Assembly (NCBI GenBank): GCA_024036415.1
Contig: JAMWET010001371.1
Location: 165,001 to 229,000 of the forward strand
Direction: 5' to 3'
DNA length: 64,000 bases
DNA from: Prochilodus magdalenae
Taxonomy: Eukaryota > Chordata > Actinopteri > Characiformes > Prochilodontidae
The notes below the pieces were generated by a model. The model ran no database searches and was not told the origin of the DNA. It worked only from the letters and a program-made list of their open reading frames with translations. Below, piece by piece: positions 48,011 to 57,801 of the stretch (the first letter of the stretch is position 1; every line of letters starts with the position of its first letter). The position numbers and the translations under genes were made by a program.

Positions 48011-49314
48011 AGCATCATACCAGCAGTAGTTGATCTGTGCTTGGTTTCTGGATATAAACAAACATCTGGAATAACAGCACAACTGCTCGCAGGTCATCGA
48101 CGCGCTCCGCCATGTTGTTACTACGCTTTACTACTGCTATGCAGCACGCCTCTGCGGTCACTGTGGTCAGCGGAATAGAAGTTAAACCCACCCTACTCTG
48201 GTGGGCTTCACTAAAGGATGGCACAATGATAACACAACAGGAACAAGACGAGAGAAAAAGACTCTGATCTTCTAATACTCAGGTACTCTTAAAAACGAGG
48301 AGCAGGTGTGTTGCTTTTATCTGTCTATATTGCTTCTCCACACTCCAGTTGGAGTATTAACGATGATTATGACGAGGTGCGGTATTTCTATCACACACAC
48401 ACACACACACACACATCCGTCATGAACAGTACAGCCCTTTGCTGATCAAAGAGACCCTACGCTAATCATGCGGAGAACAAAAAGCTTTCCGTGAAAAACT
48501 GTCCCAATCCCTGCAAAGCACTTCCACCACAGAGCTCCTCAATACCTGCAGGAAACAGAGCAAAGAGCCACACAAAGAGCCCTTCTCCAGCCTTTCTGTG
48601 GGTTCAACTGAAAAGCAAGACAGGTGGTGGCGTGAAGATATTAGCAGAAAGCAAATTAATAACGTCTAACAGAGCGCCGCGGCTCCCGATGACATTACTG
48701 CCACCGAAAATCCCATTTAGCTTCGGCCCACTCTGCGGCCAGGCTGAAAAGAGGACGGTCAAAGACGCCGCAAACCGTACAGACGAAAGCTGCAAGGCTA
48801 GAGAGGGAAACGGCAACGATGCTGCAACAGAGGAACCACCGCCACCCTTAATTATTAGTCTTTTTAATTGTGACTATTGATTATTCTCTCCGTCTCGCTC
48901 CCTATAGAGACGAGCTCAGCGGGGACAGAGTTTGATTGCGTTCGAGAGGTTTCTGATTGCGACTGAAACGGAACACACAGCCGGAAAAAGCAATCAGAGT
49001 AAAGGCACCATATGGCCTATCAATAACAGACTTAAGTAAGAAGATATCAACCACTTTGTGGGATCAGGAAGATCAAGGGATGCCTGTAGCGCTTGAGAAC
49101 CATAACTAGGCCAACGAGTCGACATGTGAGAAGCAGCGCAACAATTAAGGCTGACACCTCCATCAGCTACGCTAATCATCATGCTCTAGATCGGGGTCGG
49201 CAGCTCTAAAGTCAAGAGGGGGAATTCTGCCCCATACAACCCAAATCGAACCACTCTGGGAGGCTCAACTGTTTACGTCCGTGTAACGTTTCAACATCTC
49301 GGATGCACATGAGC
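48011..49314. other. Intronic sequence; (CA)n at 48393-48416
   Basis: A 24-bp CA run is present. A 129-codon plus-strand ORF at 48491-48880 shows no domain. 'gatcggggtcggcagctct' at 49192 resembles a hAT-type end, but no partner was found. Confidence 0.45.
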
Positions 49315-49815
49315 TGCCCGGACAAAACACTGGTCACCTTGCATGTTCAAGGTGGTAGTGACTTCAGCTTCCTGCAGATGGCGCTGCACGAGGATGACGG
49401 GGCTATAAATCCCTGTGGGGTGTGAGTGACGGGATCCATAGATTGAGAAGAGGTGGTACAGTGCAGGGAATGTCTCGTTCCATGTGTGGAACGTGGCTCC
49501 AGAGCAGATGTTAATGATTGGCTAAAAGGAGGGATTGAGCATTTGGGCGTGGCCAAAAACACTAGTGTGAAGGAAGCAGCTGAATCTGCAGGTGTATGGA
49601 AGCGTACAGTCATACGGGTCTACCAGCAGTGGCTAAAAGCCCAGTCTACAGGGAATTCTCCTCAGGAATTGTGCCAGGGAAGGCCTCCACCAAATCTGGC
49701 CAAACTGCTACATCCAGAAACCTGTCCAGTCCATGCCAACCCAATCCCAGCTGGTATTGGTCCTCCTGGAGGGATTCAACCGTATTAAGTAGGTTTCGGT
49801 CACAGGTAAGGCATT
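49315..49815 (+). mobile_element. Tc1-like derivative, group W, copy 4
   Basis: Shares its 5' part ('caccttgcatgttcaaggtg', then 'cctgcagatggcgctgcacg') with 33.78 kb. It reads RADVNDWLKGGIEHLGVAKN, then TSVKEAAESAGVWKRTVIRV and YQQWLKAQSTGNSPQELCQG, ending near 'cctgtccagtccatgcc'. The frame is open for about 110 codons from 49453, so the DNA-binding part could still be translatable, though no DDE domain follows. Confidence 0.8.
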
Positions 49816-50865
49816 TTTGAGCTCACGTTCTCTATATTGTATAATTACCTGTAACAACAAATAGGTGTGTATTCGTTAGCTTAGAATGAGCCCTTCACAT
49901 CTCCATAGGAACGGCACCAACTTCCAACAGATGCTGCCATGAGGAGCCATGTTTCTGAGAGTTATAGTACTAACCCCTGCGGCACAGGAACGTTATTATC
50001 AGAAGCGTTAATAAAGTGATCTCTCTTTCGCACGGCGCTCTCGCGCTCTCTCTCGCGCTCTCTCTCGCGCTCTGCTTTACTGCACACATACCTATAAACA
50101 AGTGTAGTCCTGCTGCGTTCTTCAGAGAAAGGCTGTAGCGTTAAGCAACGGGTGCAGCAGCCTCCGGAGCCTATACTAATGAACACTAATGCTGGACTTA
50201 ACATTGGGCTTCCAGGACGGACCCTGCTACTCACTGGCCAGCACTCTAAAGCTGGAACCCATTACTTTCACCATCTTAATGACTTCATACACAAAAAACC
50301 AAAAACCCCTCCCACAAGAAACGAGTCAGTCCTGGCTAATGTACGCGGTGTTCCTGGGAAACGAGGCTGCCTTTGTGTGCGGCGTTAGTAAAAGAAGCAC
50401 TTGGCCCGATCTGTTAAACATGTTGACGTTTTAGCATGTGCAGGCACATATTCTTTCAGCGCCGGAGAAAGAAAGACATCTCCCCGCTGATTGATTGAGG
50501 CTTCTCGCTACCACTTTCCCATCCATTTCAGCCGCCGTTGCGTTGGTCGTGCATTTCAAAATTCCCATTAGCGAGTCCTGAATAGCAGCCGGTCTCTATT
50601 ATAATGCAGGTGATTCTAATAAGGAAAAACGAAGTTTCCAGGAGTCATACAGCTCCGTCGGTTAAACTGCTCTGAAAAGTGATTTTAAAAACACTTCCAG
50701 CATCACCTGCGCATGAGCAGCTCGTGCACAAGGGTGCGCACACTTGCCCGATATGAGCAGACTGAGACTGAGGTTCACACTTGAACTATATTAGCAGCCA
50801 AAAAGTTCTGATCTGTTCATCATACTCTTCACACTCGTCATCGAAAAGCAAGCTGCACCTAGAAG
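49816..50865. other. Intronic sequence; CTCTCTCGCG repeats
   Basis: A short (CTCTCTCGCG)n repeat lies at 50038-50072. The rest has only short ORFs. Confidence 0.5.
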
Positions 50866-50869
50866 GCTG

Positions 50870-51440
50870 GACCAATGGGAATGAAACTTAGTGGGTAGGT
50901 CTGCCAGTGATTCAAGTTTCATGCTCAGCCGTGCATGTGTTAGCAAGGACGGGCCTCATTGCTGTACCTGACCATTTAAGGCACCCCAGTCGCATGTGCT
51001 GTCCATTCTGACTCGTGCTGTTGTGTTGTTGGCATCCTATGCAAGTGAAGGATTTGGAGCGGTTGGAGGAGTTGGGGAGGAGTCGCACTGTAGGGCTCCA
51101 GGAAGCCGGACGGTCCTAATCACACCACGTGAGGAGAAGGCTGACTAATTGTCCCATATGCACAGACTGACCCAACAGCCACGACTGCAGACATTCAGCG
51201 AGTAGTGATGGCCCCAATGAGTCATCCTGTTAGAGCCAGCGCCATTGGCAGACGGCTGACCACACAGGACTTCATGCACACAGATCATTACGATGACTGC
51301 CACCAACACCACATCAAAATCACCAAGGACTGCAACGGTGTCCTCCCAGACTGTCATGGGGTGACTCAGAATGACAGCGGGTCATCCTCGGTAACGAGGC
51401 CCGCTTTTGCCTTGGTGGAGAAGACCTATGAGTCTGACAC
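50870..51440 (+). pseudogene. Tc1-like relic, group X, N-terminal half
   Basis: The end sequence 'gaatgaaacttagtgggtag' (50880) is followed by an N-terminal coding remnant near 51040-51090 (DLERLEELGRSRTVG-like). At 51205-51400 it reads MMAPMSHPVRASAIGRRLTT, then HHIKITKDCNGVLPDCHGVT and QNDSGSSSVTRPAFALVE, the decayed first catalytic region. It complements the C-terminal pieces at 3.4 and 14.5 kb. Confidence 0.78.
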
Positions 51441-53164
51441 ACCTCAATCAGACAGCAGCACTTGTACTAAAGCCACCATGGCATATTTGAATACTGATTT
51501 CTCACAACCAGTGGCTTGACGCAATGCTTATACTCAGAAACGGTGGTGGACCACATACAAATCAAACCGTGTAGTTGAGTTCAAGTAGAATTAAGTCCAA
51601 GATCCTCCCTTTAGACCTCCACTGGAGTAAAAGTACTAAAGTATGTACCTCCAAATGTACTTAAGTATGGAGAGTAACAGTAGTATAGTTTATTATGGCT
51701 CTAATGTCCTATTATCATTTCTAGAGCAAGACTCTTAACAAGCTCAGTCTAGGTGAAGAGACTCGAGTGTCTCTCAGTCGTTACCAGTCTCACCAGTCTT
51801 TAATAGAAGCTCATTAATTAGTCTGACACTGACGTCTATTCAAATGATCATTAACACAGAACTCTAAGGGGGAACAGTTTCCATTACCTAGAACCAAGCT
51901 CTGTCCAACAGGTCAAGACTAGCTCAAAACAAAGTGACCGCTGTCCACTAATTGGTGGTCCACTAACTTTAGCTTGGACAGATTCAGCCATAATGTAGTG
52001 GAGTAAAGAGTGAGATGGTGGAGTTGGAGTTAAAAGACCCCCAGAATGGAAACACTTGACATTTGCTGAGTTACTGTTCACCTCAAAGGAAACACAGTAT
52101 GTTCCATTCAGCTCCAAACTGTCTGATTCTTTTTTGATAGTTATTCTGAGCAGCGTTTCACGTTTATTTGCCATTTGTCAGGACATTTATGCAATAAAAT
52201 AAAATAAAAAAATGGTGGTGAGGCTCAGGTTAATACTCCACAGCAGGGCAAAACTATATACATACCAACTAAACATATTAAATAAAAAGAAAAAGGAGAT
52301 AAATACAAAATACACCGAATATACAAGTTATTATGTTACAATAAAGCCATACCAAGATCATCACAGCATCACAGAGTTCACAGAGTTCTAGAAAAGACAA
52401 TTAGATGCAAAGTGCCGCAGGGGAAGATGGTGAAACGGTGATTTTTTTGAATATGTAAAATATTCCTCTCAAGACAAAAGGCCAAAATTCTTGGGATCAC
52501 ACTCCCAACATATCGGTTGGTGACCAGCAATGGTCAATAGTAAAAGGTCCAGGAAGGTGCAGGTTGTTGGTGAAATCCAACAGGTACCAGCAACACTTTA
52601 GGTTCTCTGCCAAATGACTTTCATGCACACAGCACATGAACATGAAGCGCATGGAAGTGGCGACTCGGCGGCCAGAGAAATGAACACTGCGCTCCGGAGT
52701 GAAGTGACAGTGGTAAGGGAAAGGGGGCTGTTGGAGCAAGATGAAGGAGAAGGTGTGTGTTTTTGTGCGAGAGAGGAACTCAAGGTTAATAAATATTGAC
52801 AGTAAATTATCTTTAGCAGCAGGGTCGCAGGTGGCCTCCACGGGCCTGATTTGACACACTCACACATCAAAAACACACGCAGGCAGCAGCGAGCCGGACT
52901 CTTCGTTCATGGAGAGCAGATCACTGTAGACCTTCCTCTAAAACGCACCTTAGAAAAAATGATTAGTGTATGAGTGAGGAAAGGTCAGACGGGGGTCGAG
53001 CAAACTTGAAAAATATCAAACCTGGTAAATGTTCTCCCTATCTAAGTAAAGGTGGACCACCCAGATGTGTTTGGTCTCCGATGTGTCTTTCCCTGATCTT
53101 ACACTGGAGCAACAGTGAGGCAGAAACAGGGTACTGTACTCTGGAACTGTATGTTCACGCTTTG
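51441..53164. other. Intronic sequence, no exon recognised
   Basis: Around 51590-51660, 'tttagacctccactggagta' and nearby words recur in part near 58170, suggesting an old dispersed repeat. ORFs at 52497-52876 show no domain. Confidence 0.4.
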
Positions 53165-53890
53165 ACTACAGAGTGACTCGACTTGGACTCAGGACCCGAG
53201 ACTCTCCGCCTGGGAAACAGTCAGAACTAAGCTTAATGCGGTAAACACTCTCTGTGCAGAAAACCTACAGCCTGGACTCGCAACCTGGAGACTGAAGAGC
53301 AGAGCTGGACTTGCAACCTGAGGGCTCAAAGCCAGACTCGCAACCTGAGGGCTCAAAGCCAGACTCGCAACCGAGAGACTCAAGGCCAGACTCGCGACCG
53401 AGAGACTCGCGGCCAGACTCGCAACCGAGAGACTCGCGGCCAGACTGGCAACCGAGAGACTCAAGGTCAGACTCGCAACCGAGAGACTCAAGGCCAGACT
53501 CGCGACCGAGAGACTCAAGGCCAGACTCGCGACCGAGAGACTCAAGGCCAGACTCGCGACCGAGAGACTCAAGGCCAGACTCGCGACCTGGAGACTCAAG
53601 GCCAGACTCGCGACCTGGAGACTCAAGGCCAGACTCGCGACCTGGAGACTCAAGGCCAGAGCTGGACTCAGAACCTAAAGGCTCAAGGCCAGAGCTGGAC
53701 TCAGAACCTAAAGGCTCAAGGCCAGAGCTTGACTCAGAACCTAAAGGCTCAAGGCCAGAGCTGGACTCAAAGTCTAAAGGCTCAAGGCCAGAGCTGGACT
53801 CAAAGTCTAAAGACTCAAGGCCAGAGCTGGACTCAAAACCTAATGCTTTAAGACCAGAGTCGGACTTGCAACCTAGAGAGCTATAGCTGG
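53165..53890. repeat. Minisatellite 1 (27- and 33-bp units)
   Basis: More than 20 units. The first two thirds are 27-bp units with core GGCCAGACTCGCGACC plus GAGAGACTCAA. From about 53655 the units become 33 bp long (GCCAGAGCTGGACTC core with a six-base expansion). Unit lengths divisible by three keep frames open on both strands. Confidence 0.95.
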
Positions 53891-55425
53891 ACTCGCAACC
53901 CAGAGACTCAGGACTAGGATCCAACTTGCATCCCAGAGTCAAGATTCAACTTCGGCTCAGACCCCAGAGACTCAGGACTCCACTCAAACTCAAACCCCAG
54001 AGACTCAGGACTCCACTCAAACTCAAACCCCAGAGACTCAGGACTCCACTCAAACCCCAGAGACTCAGGACTCCACTCAAACTCAAACCCCAGAGACTCA
54101 GGACTCCACTCAAACTCAAACCCCAGAGACTCAGGACTCCACTCAAACCCAAACCCCAGAGACTCAGGACTCCACTCAAACCCAAACCCCAGAGACTCAG
54201 GACTCCACTCAAACCCAAACCCCAGAGACTCAGGACTCCACTCAAACTCAAACCCTAGAGACTCAGGACTCCACTCAAACTCAAACCCCAGAGACTCAGG
54301 ACTCCACTCAAACTCAAACCCCAGAGACTCAGGACTCCACTCAAACTCAAACCCCAGAGACTCAGGACTCCACTCAAACTCAAACCCCAGAGACTCAGGA
54401 CTCCACTCAAACCCAAACCCTAGAGACTCAGGACTCCACTCAAACCCAAACCCTAGAGACTCAGGACTCCACTCAAACCCAAACCCCAGAGACTCAGGAC
54501 TCCACTCAAACCCAAACCCCAGAGACTCAGGACTCCACTCAAACCCAAACCCCAGAGACTCAGGACTCCACTCAAACTCAAACCCCAGAGACTCAGGACT
54601 CCACTCAAACCCAAACCCCAGAGACTCAGGACTCCACTCAAACTCAAACCCCAGAGACTCAGGACTCCACTCAAACTCAAACCCCAGAGACTCGGGACTC
54701 CACTCAAACTCCAACCCCAGAGACTCAGGACTCCACTCAAACCCCAGAGACTCAGGACTCCACTCAAACTCAAACCCCAGAGACTCAGGACTCCACTCAA
54801 ACACCAGAGACTCAGGACTCCACTTAAACTCAAACCCCAGCGACTCAGGACTCCACTCAAACTCAAACCCCAGCGACTCAGGACTCCACTCAAACTCAAA
54901 ACCCAGAGACTCAGGACTCCACTCAAACCCAAACCCCAGCGACTCAGGACTCCACTCAAACCCAAACCCCAGCGACTCAGGACTCCACTCAAACTCAAAC
55001 CCCAGAGACTCAGGACTCCACTCAAACCCAAACCCCAGAGACTCAGGACTCCACTCAAACTCAAACCCCAGAGACTCAGGACTCCACTCAAACCCCAGAG
55101 ACTCAGGACTCCACTCAAACCCAAACCCCAGAGACTCAGGACTCCACTCAAACTCAAACCCCAGAGACTCAGGACTCCACTCAAACTCAAACCCCAGAGA
55201 CTCAGGACTCCACTCAAACTCAGACCCCAGAGACTCAGGACTCTACTCAAACCCCAGAGACTCAGGACTCCACTCAAACTCAAACCCCAGAGACTCAGGA
55301 CTCCACTCAAACCCCAGAGACTCAGGACTCCACTCAAACTCTATTGACTCACACTTGAACCACAGAGACGTGACACGCAATACAACCCCCAAAGAAATGA
55401 GACTTGGTCCTGAACCCTAGTGCGA
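53891..55425. repeat. Minisatellite 2 (27- and 33-bp units, ~43 copies)
   Basis: Every unit contains GAGACTCAGGACTCCACT followed by CAAACCCCA, with or without an extra CAAACT/CAAACC hexamer, giving 33- or 27-bp units. By hand I count 43 units. Single-base variants such as 'cagcgactcagg' cluster at 54838-54975, indicating local spread. It degrades into partial units up to about 55425. It lies in an intron; the 296-codon minus-strand ORF is not a gene. Confidence 0.97.
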
Positions 55426-56139
55426 GTAAAGCGTACTGGTGACACGACTGCACTGTGTTTTGTACATATGGCACTAGGCAGTGGGCTATGCTCCTTTACA
55501 GCAAGAAAATAATTCATTCTGAAAAATATGGTGGGCCTGTTTGTTAGTTGATGCAGCGCAACAACAAAAGGTGCAACACAAAGCCACACTCACATTCATA
55601 TTCATGAACCTAATTAAAATGAGAGCGTATTTGCCTCATCTGCATAAACACAACGAAGATCAGCATCATGATCAGTGGGGAATACTGTACCTGTGCCAAG
55701 CCTGCTGAGACCAGCCCAATTATCAACTCAGAGGCAGCATTAAAAATGTAGAAACAACAAGTTCAAAGTGCCGCTCTAACTGTCAATCTAAATAAAGGAA
55801 TTCAACCCGCGAGTTATTGATGAATGGAAATAAAGACAACTGAGACTATTTTATATAGACCACTGTTTCGGCCCAAGAGAGCCCTATAATCTGCAACATA
55901 TCTGGAGTTCTTCACTTGGTTAAATGAGCATTTTGACCTTTAAAACCACACATAGAAAAGTATTCTACTTACTGACCCTGGTATGCTTTCAGGAAGGAGT
56001 GGGCAGGTGGCTGGGCATTACATCATACAGACAACCAAAACTTCATCGTTCCAAGGTAAGTTGGAACTAATGGAAATAATAAAAGTCATTTTTGAGTTAT
56101 TGGGTTGGCTGATTGAGCTGACTTAGTTAGGTGGTGGTG
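55426..56139. other. Intronic sequence, no exon recognised
   Basis: Short AT-rich interval between the minisatellite and the penultimate exon; nothing recognised. Confidence 0.4.
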
Positions 56140-56480
56140 ACCCTTACTTGCAACCCAAATACTTGGGAGTCTTGGAACATGACCCTCACCTGCATACCTG
56201 AGACTTGACCTTGAGACCCAACAAGTCTCAACTCTCAACCCTAGAACTGGACTCGCAACCTACAGGCTCAAGACTCGAACCATACTCAGAACCCAGAGAC
56301 TCAAAACTAGAGACAGACAGCTAAACACTCAAGACTCAACTGTGACTCGCTACCAGGAGACTTGAGAGAAGTGTCAGACTCACAATCCAAAACATGCAAG
56401 ACTGGAATTGGACTCGCGACCTACAGTCTCAACTCAGAGATGCAAAGCTACAGGCCTATTTGCAACTAGGACTCAACTAG
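56140..56480. repeat. Degenerate minisatellite remnant
   Basis: Irregular 27-33-bp-like units with 'ggactcgcaacctacaggct', 'ctcagaacccagagactcaa' and 'ggactcgcgacctacagtct' echo minisatellite 1. This implies the array once extended further or was seeded here; the remnant ends about 140 bp from the exon at 56623. Confidence 0.75.
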
Positions 56481-56622
56481 GAGCCAGGACTTGTTAGCTG
56501 AGCTAGTTGGCTCAGGTGTGTTGGGAGCAGGGACCACACTGAAGCGTGCAGGGCAGGATGCCTCCAGGACCAGGGTTGGGCAACACTGCATCCCTGGTAT
56601 ACTGTCATATGTCCAAGCTTAC

Positions 56623-56813
56623 CTTGAACAGCAGCGAGTCCTCCATGCGCTCAGCATAAACCGAGGTGAGGCGGTACTGGTTTTCCACGGTGATGTCAAT
56701 CTGGTACCCGGTCAAAACGTAGCAGACTGTCCGGAACTCCTGGATCTTCTTCTGGAACACCTCCTTCAAGCGCTGGTTCTTCAGCTCGGCACTCTCCATC
56801 TGTTTGCGCAAGT
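56623..56813 (-). CDS. mad1l1: mad1l1 penultimate coding exon (MAD1 C-terminal domain)
   Basis: 191 nt encoding a partial codon plus 63 residues: [10 protein letters not shown], then [30 protein letters not shown] and [20 protein letters not shown], then LFK. RLK at residues 14-16 is the conserved motif of the MAD1 C-terminal domain used for Bub1 binding (known for the family). The first ~30 residues are the end of the dimeric coiled coil; LTGYQIDI and QYRLTS begin the globular sheet. The acceptor is TTTTTGGCAG|AC (AG at 56815-56814) and the donor AAG|GTAAGC (GT at 56622-56621). Entry is in phase 1 and exit in phase 0, which fits the exon at 30519-30680. The next upstream exon is not in the window. 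Confidence 0.95.
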
Positions 56814-57291
56814 CTGCCAAAAAAGACAATAGGAATTTGAATCATCGTCGGAAGGAGAAGAGAAGCGGCCGGGTTATCAGGAGAAACCTTCTGCTGACTG
56901 TCCGTTAACTTCCCCCGGAGCAACATCAACAACACTAAGATGTCAAAACGGCGTTGGTGTAGCGTTTGTTCGGTACACCAGCACAGCCACTGCTGGGGGG
57001 ATAATTAGGCTCGGTGTCATTTTCCTGTGACGCCAAACTGACGTCTCACGATCAGCTGACGCAAAAACCAGAGTGCAGTGATACACAATTATGTATCAAG
57101 AAAAAATTCTCAAAAATGCACAACAAATTCTCTCATTATCTGAAGGGGTGTTCACCTGATCTCCAGCCGTACAGCATTCTTTGGCTAGCCACTGATCAGC
57201 AGAATATAGTCAGTAGTAAATTATACTTTGAAATATAATTCCGGATGCAGACGGGATATGACTCATAGTACATTATATTTTTATTATGTAA
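56814..57291. other. mad1l1 preceding intron, first part
   Basis: Begins directly at the acceptor. No exon or repeat was recognised before the transposon at 57292; the intron extends past the window end (more than 7.1 kb). Confidence 0.5.
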
Positions 57292-57799
57292 GACTGAAAC
57301 ACCTGTCATTTTAGTGTGGGAGGTCTCATGGCTAAATTGGACCAGCCTGGTGGCCAATCTTCATTAATTGCACCAGTAAGAGCAGAGTGTGAAGGTTCAG
57401 TTAGCAGGTAAGAGCACAGTTCTGCTCAAAATACTGCAATGCACACAACATTATGGGGACATACCAGAGTTCAGAAGAGGACAGATTGTTGGTGCACGTC
57501 TTGCTGGTGCATCTGTGACCAAGACAGCAAGTCTTTGTGATGTATCAAGAGCCACGGTATCCAGGGTAATGTCAGCATACCACCAAGAAGGACGAACCTC
57601 CACCAGCATCACGTAGTGACCTGGCCACTATCCTGCAAGAGGAATGGCTTAAAATCCCTCTGACCACTGTGCAGGACGCAGTATATGTCATTACCAAGAC
57701 CAACTGACGCTGTATTGGCCGCAAAAGGAGGCCCTGCACCATACTAATAAACGACTGTGGTCTAAAACCAGGTGTTTCAGTTTCATTGTCCAACCCCTG
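57292..57799 (+). mobile_element. Non-autonomous Tc1-like element, copy 2
   Basis: Opposite in orientation to the copy at 13079. The 3' inverted repeat is intact (57769-57799, followed by TA), while the first ~17 bp of the 5' repeat are lost. The coding remnant reads YGDIPEFRRGQIVGARLAGA, then SVTKTASLCDVSRATVSRVM and SAYHQEGRT, a helix-turn-helix open for 75 codons. It then jumps at about 57595 to PPASRSDLATILQEEWLKIP and LTTVQD in another frame. The junction is base-for-base the same as at 13255-13285. The catalytic domain is absent. Confidence 0.92.
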
Positions 57800-57801
57800 T
57801 A

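Noticed and set aside
48491..48880. Candidate additional mad1l1 exon (129-codon ORF)
   Set aside because: Wrong strand relative to mad1l1 and no similarity to MAD1; the phases of the exons at 56623 and 30680 join directly.
53914..54804. 296-codon minus-strand ORF of repeated SPESLGF-type units
   Set aside because: It is minisatellite 2 read in one frame. All frames are open because unit lengths are multiples of three. It lies in an intron and has no splice or homology support.
53165..55425. CRISPR-like array of repeats
   Set aside because: Units are contiguous and lack unique spacers; the setting is a vertebrate intron.
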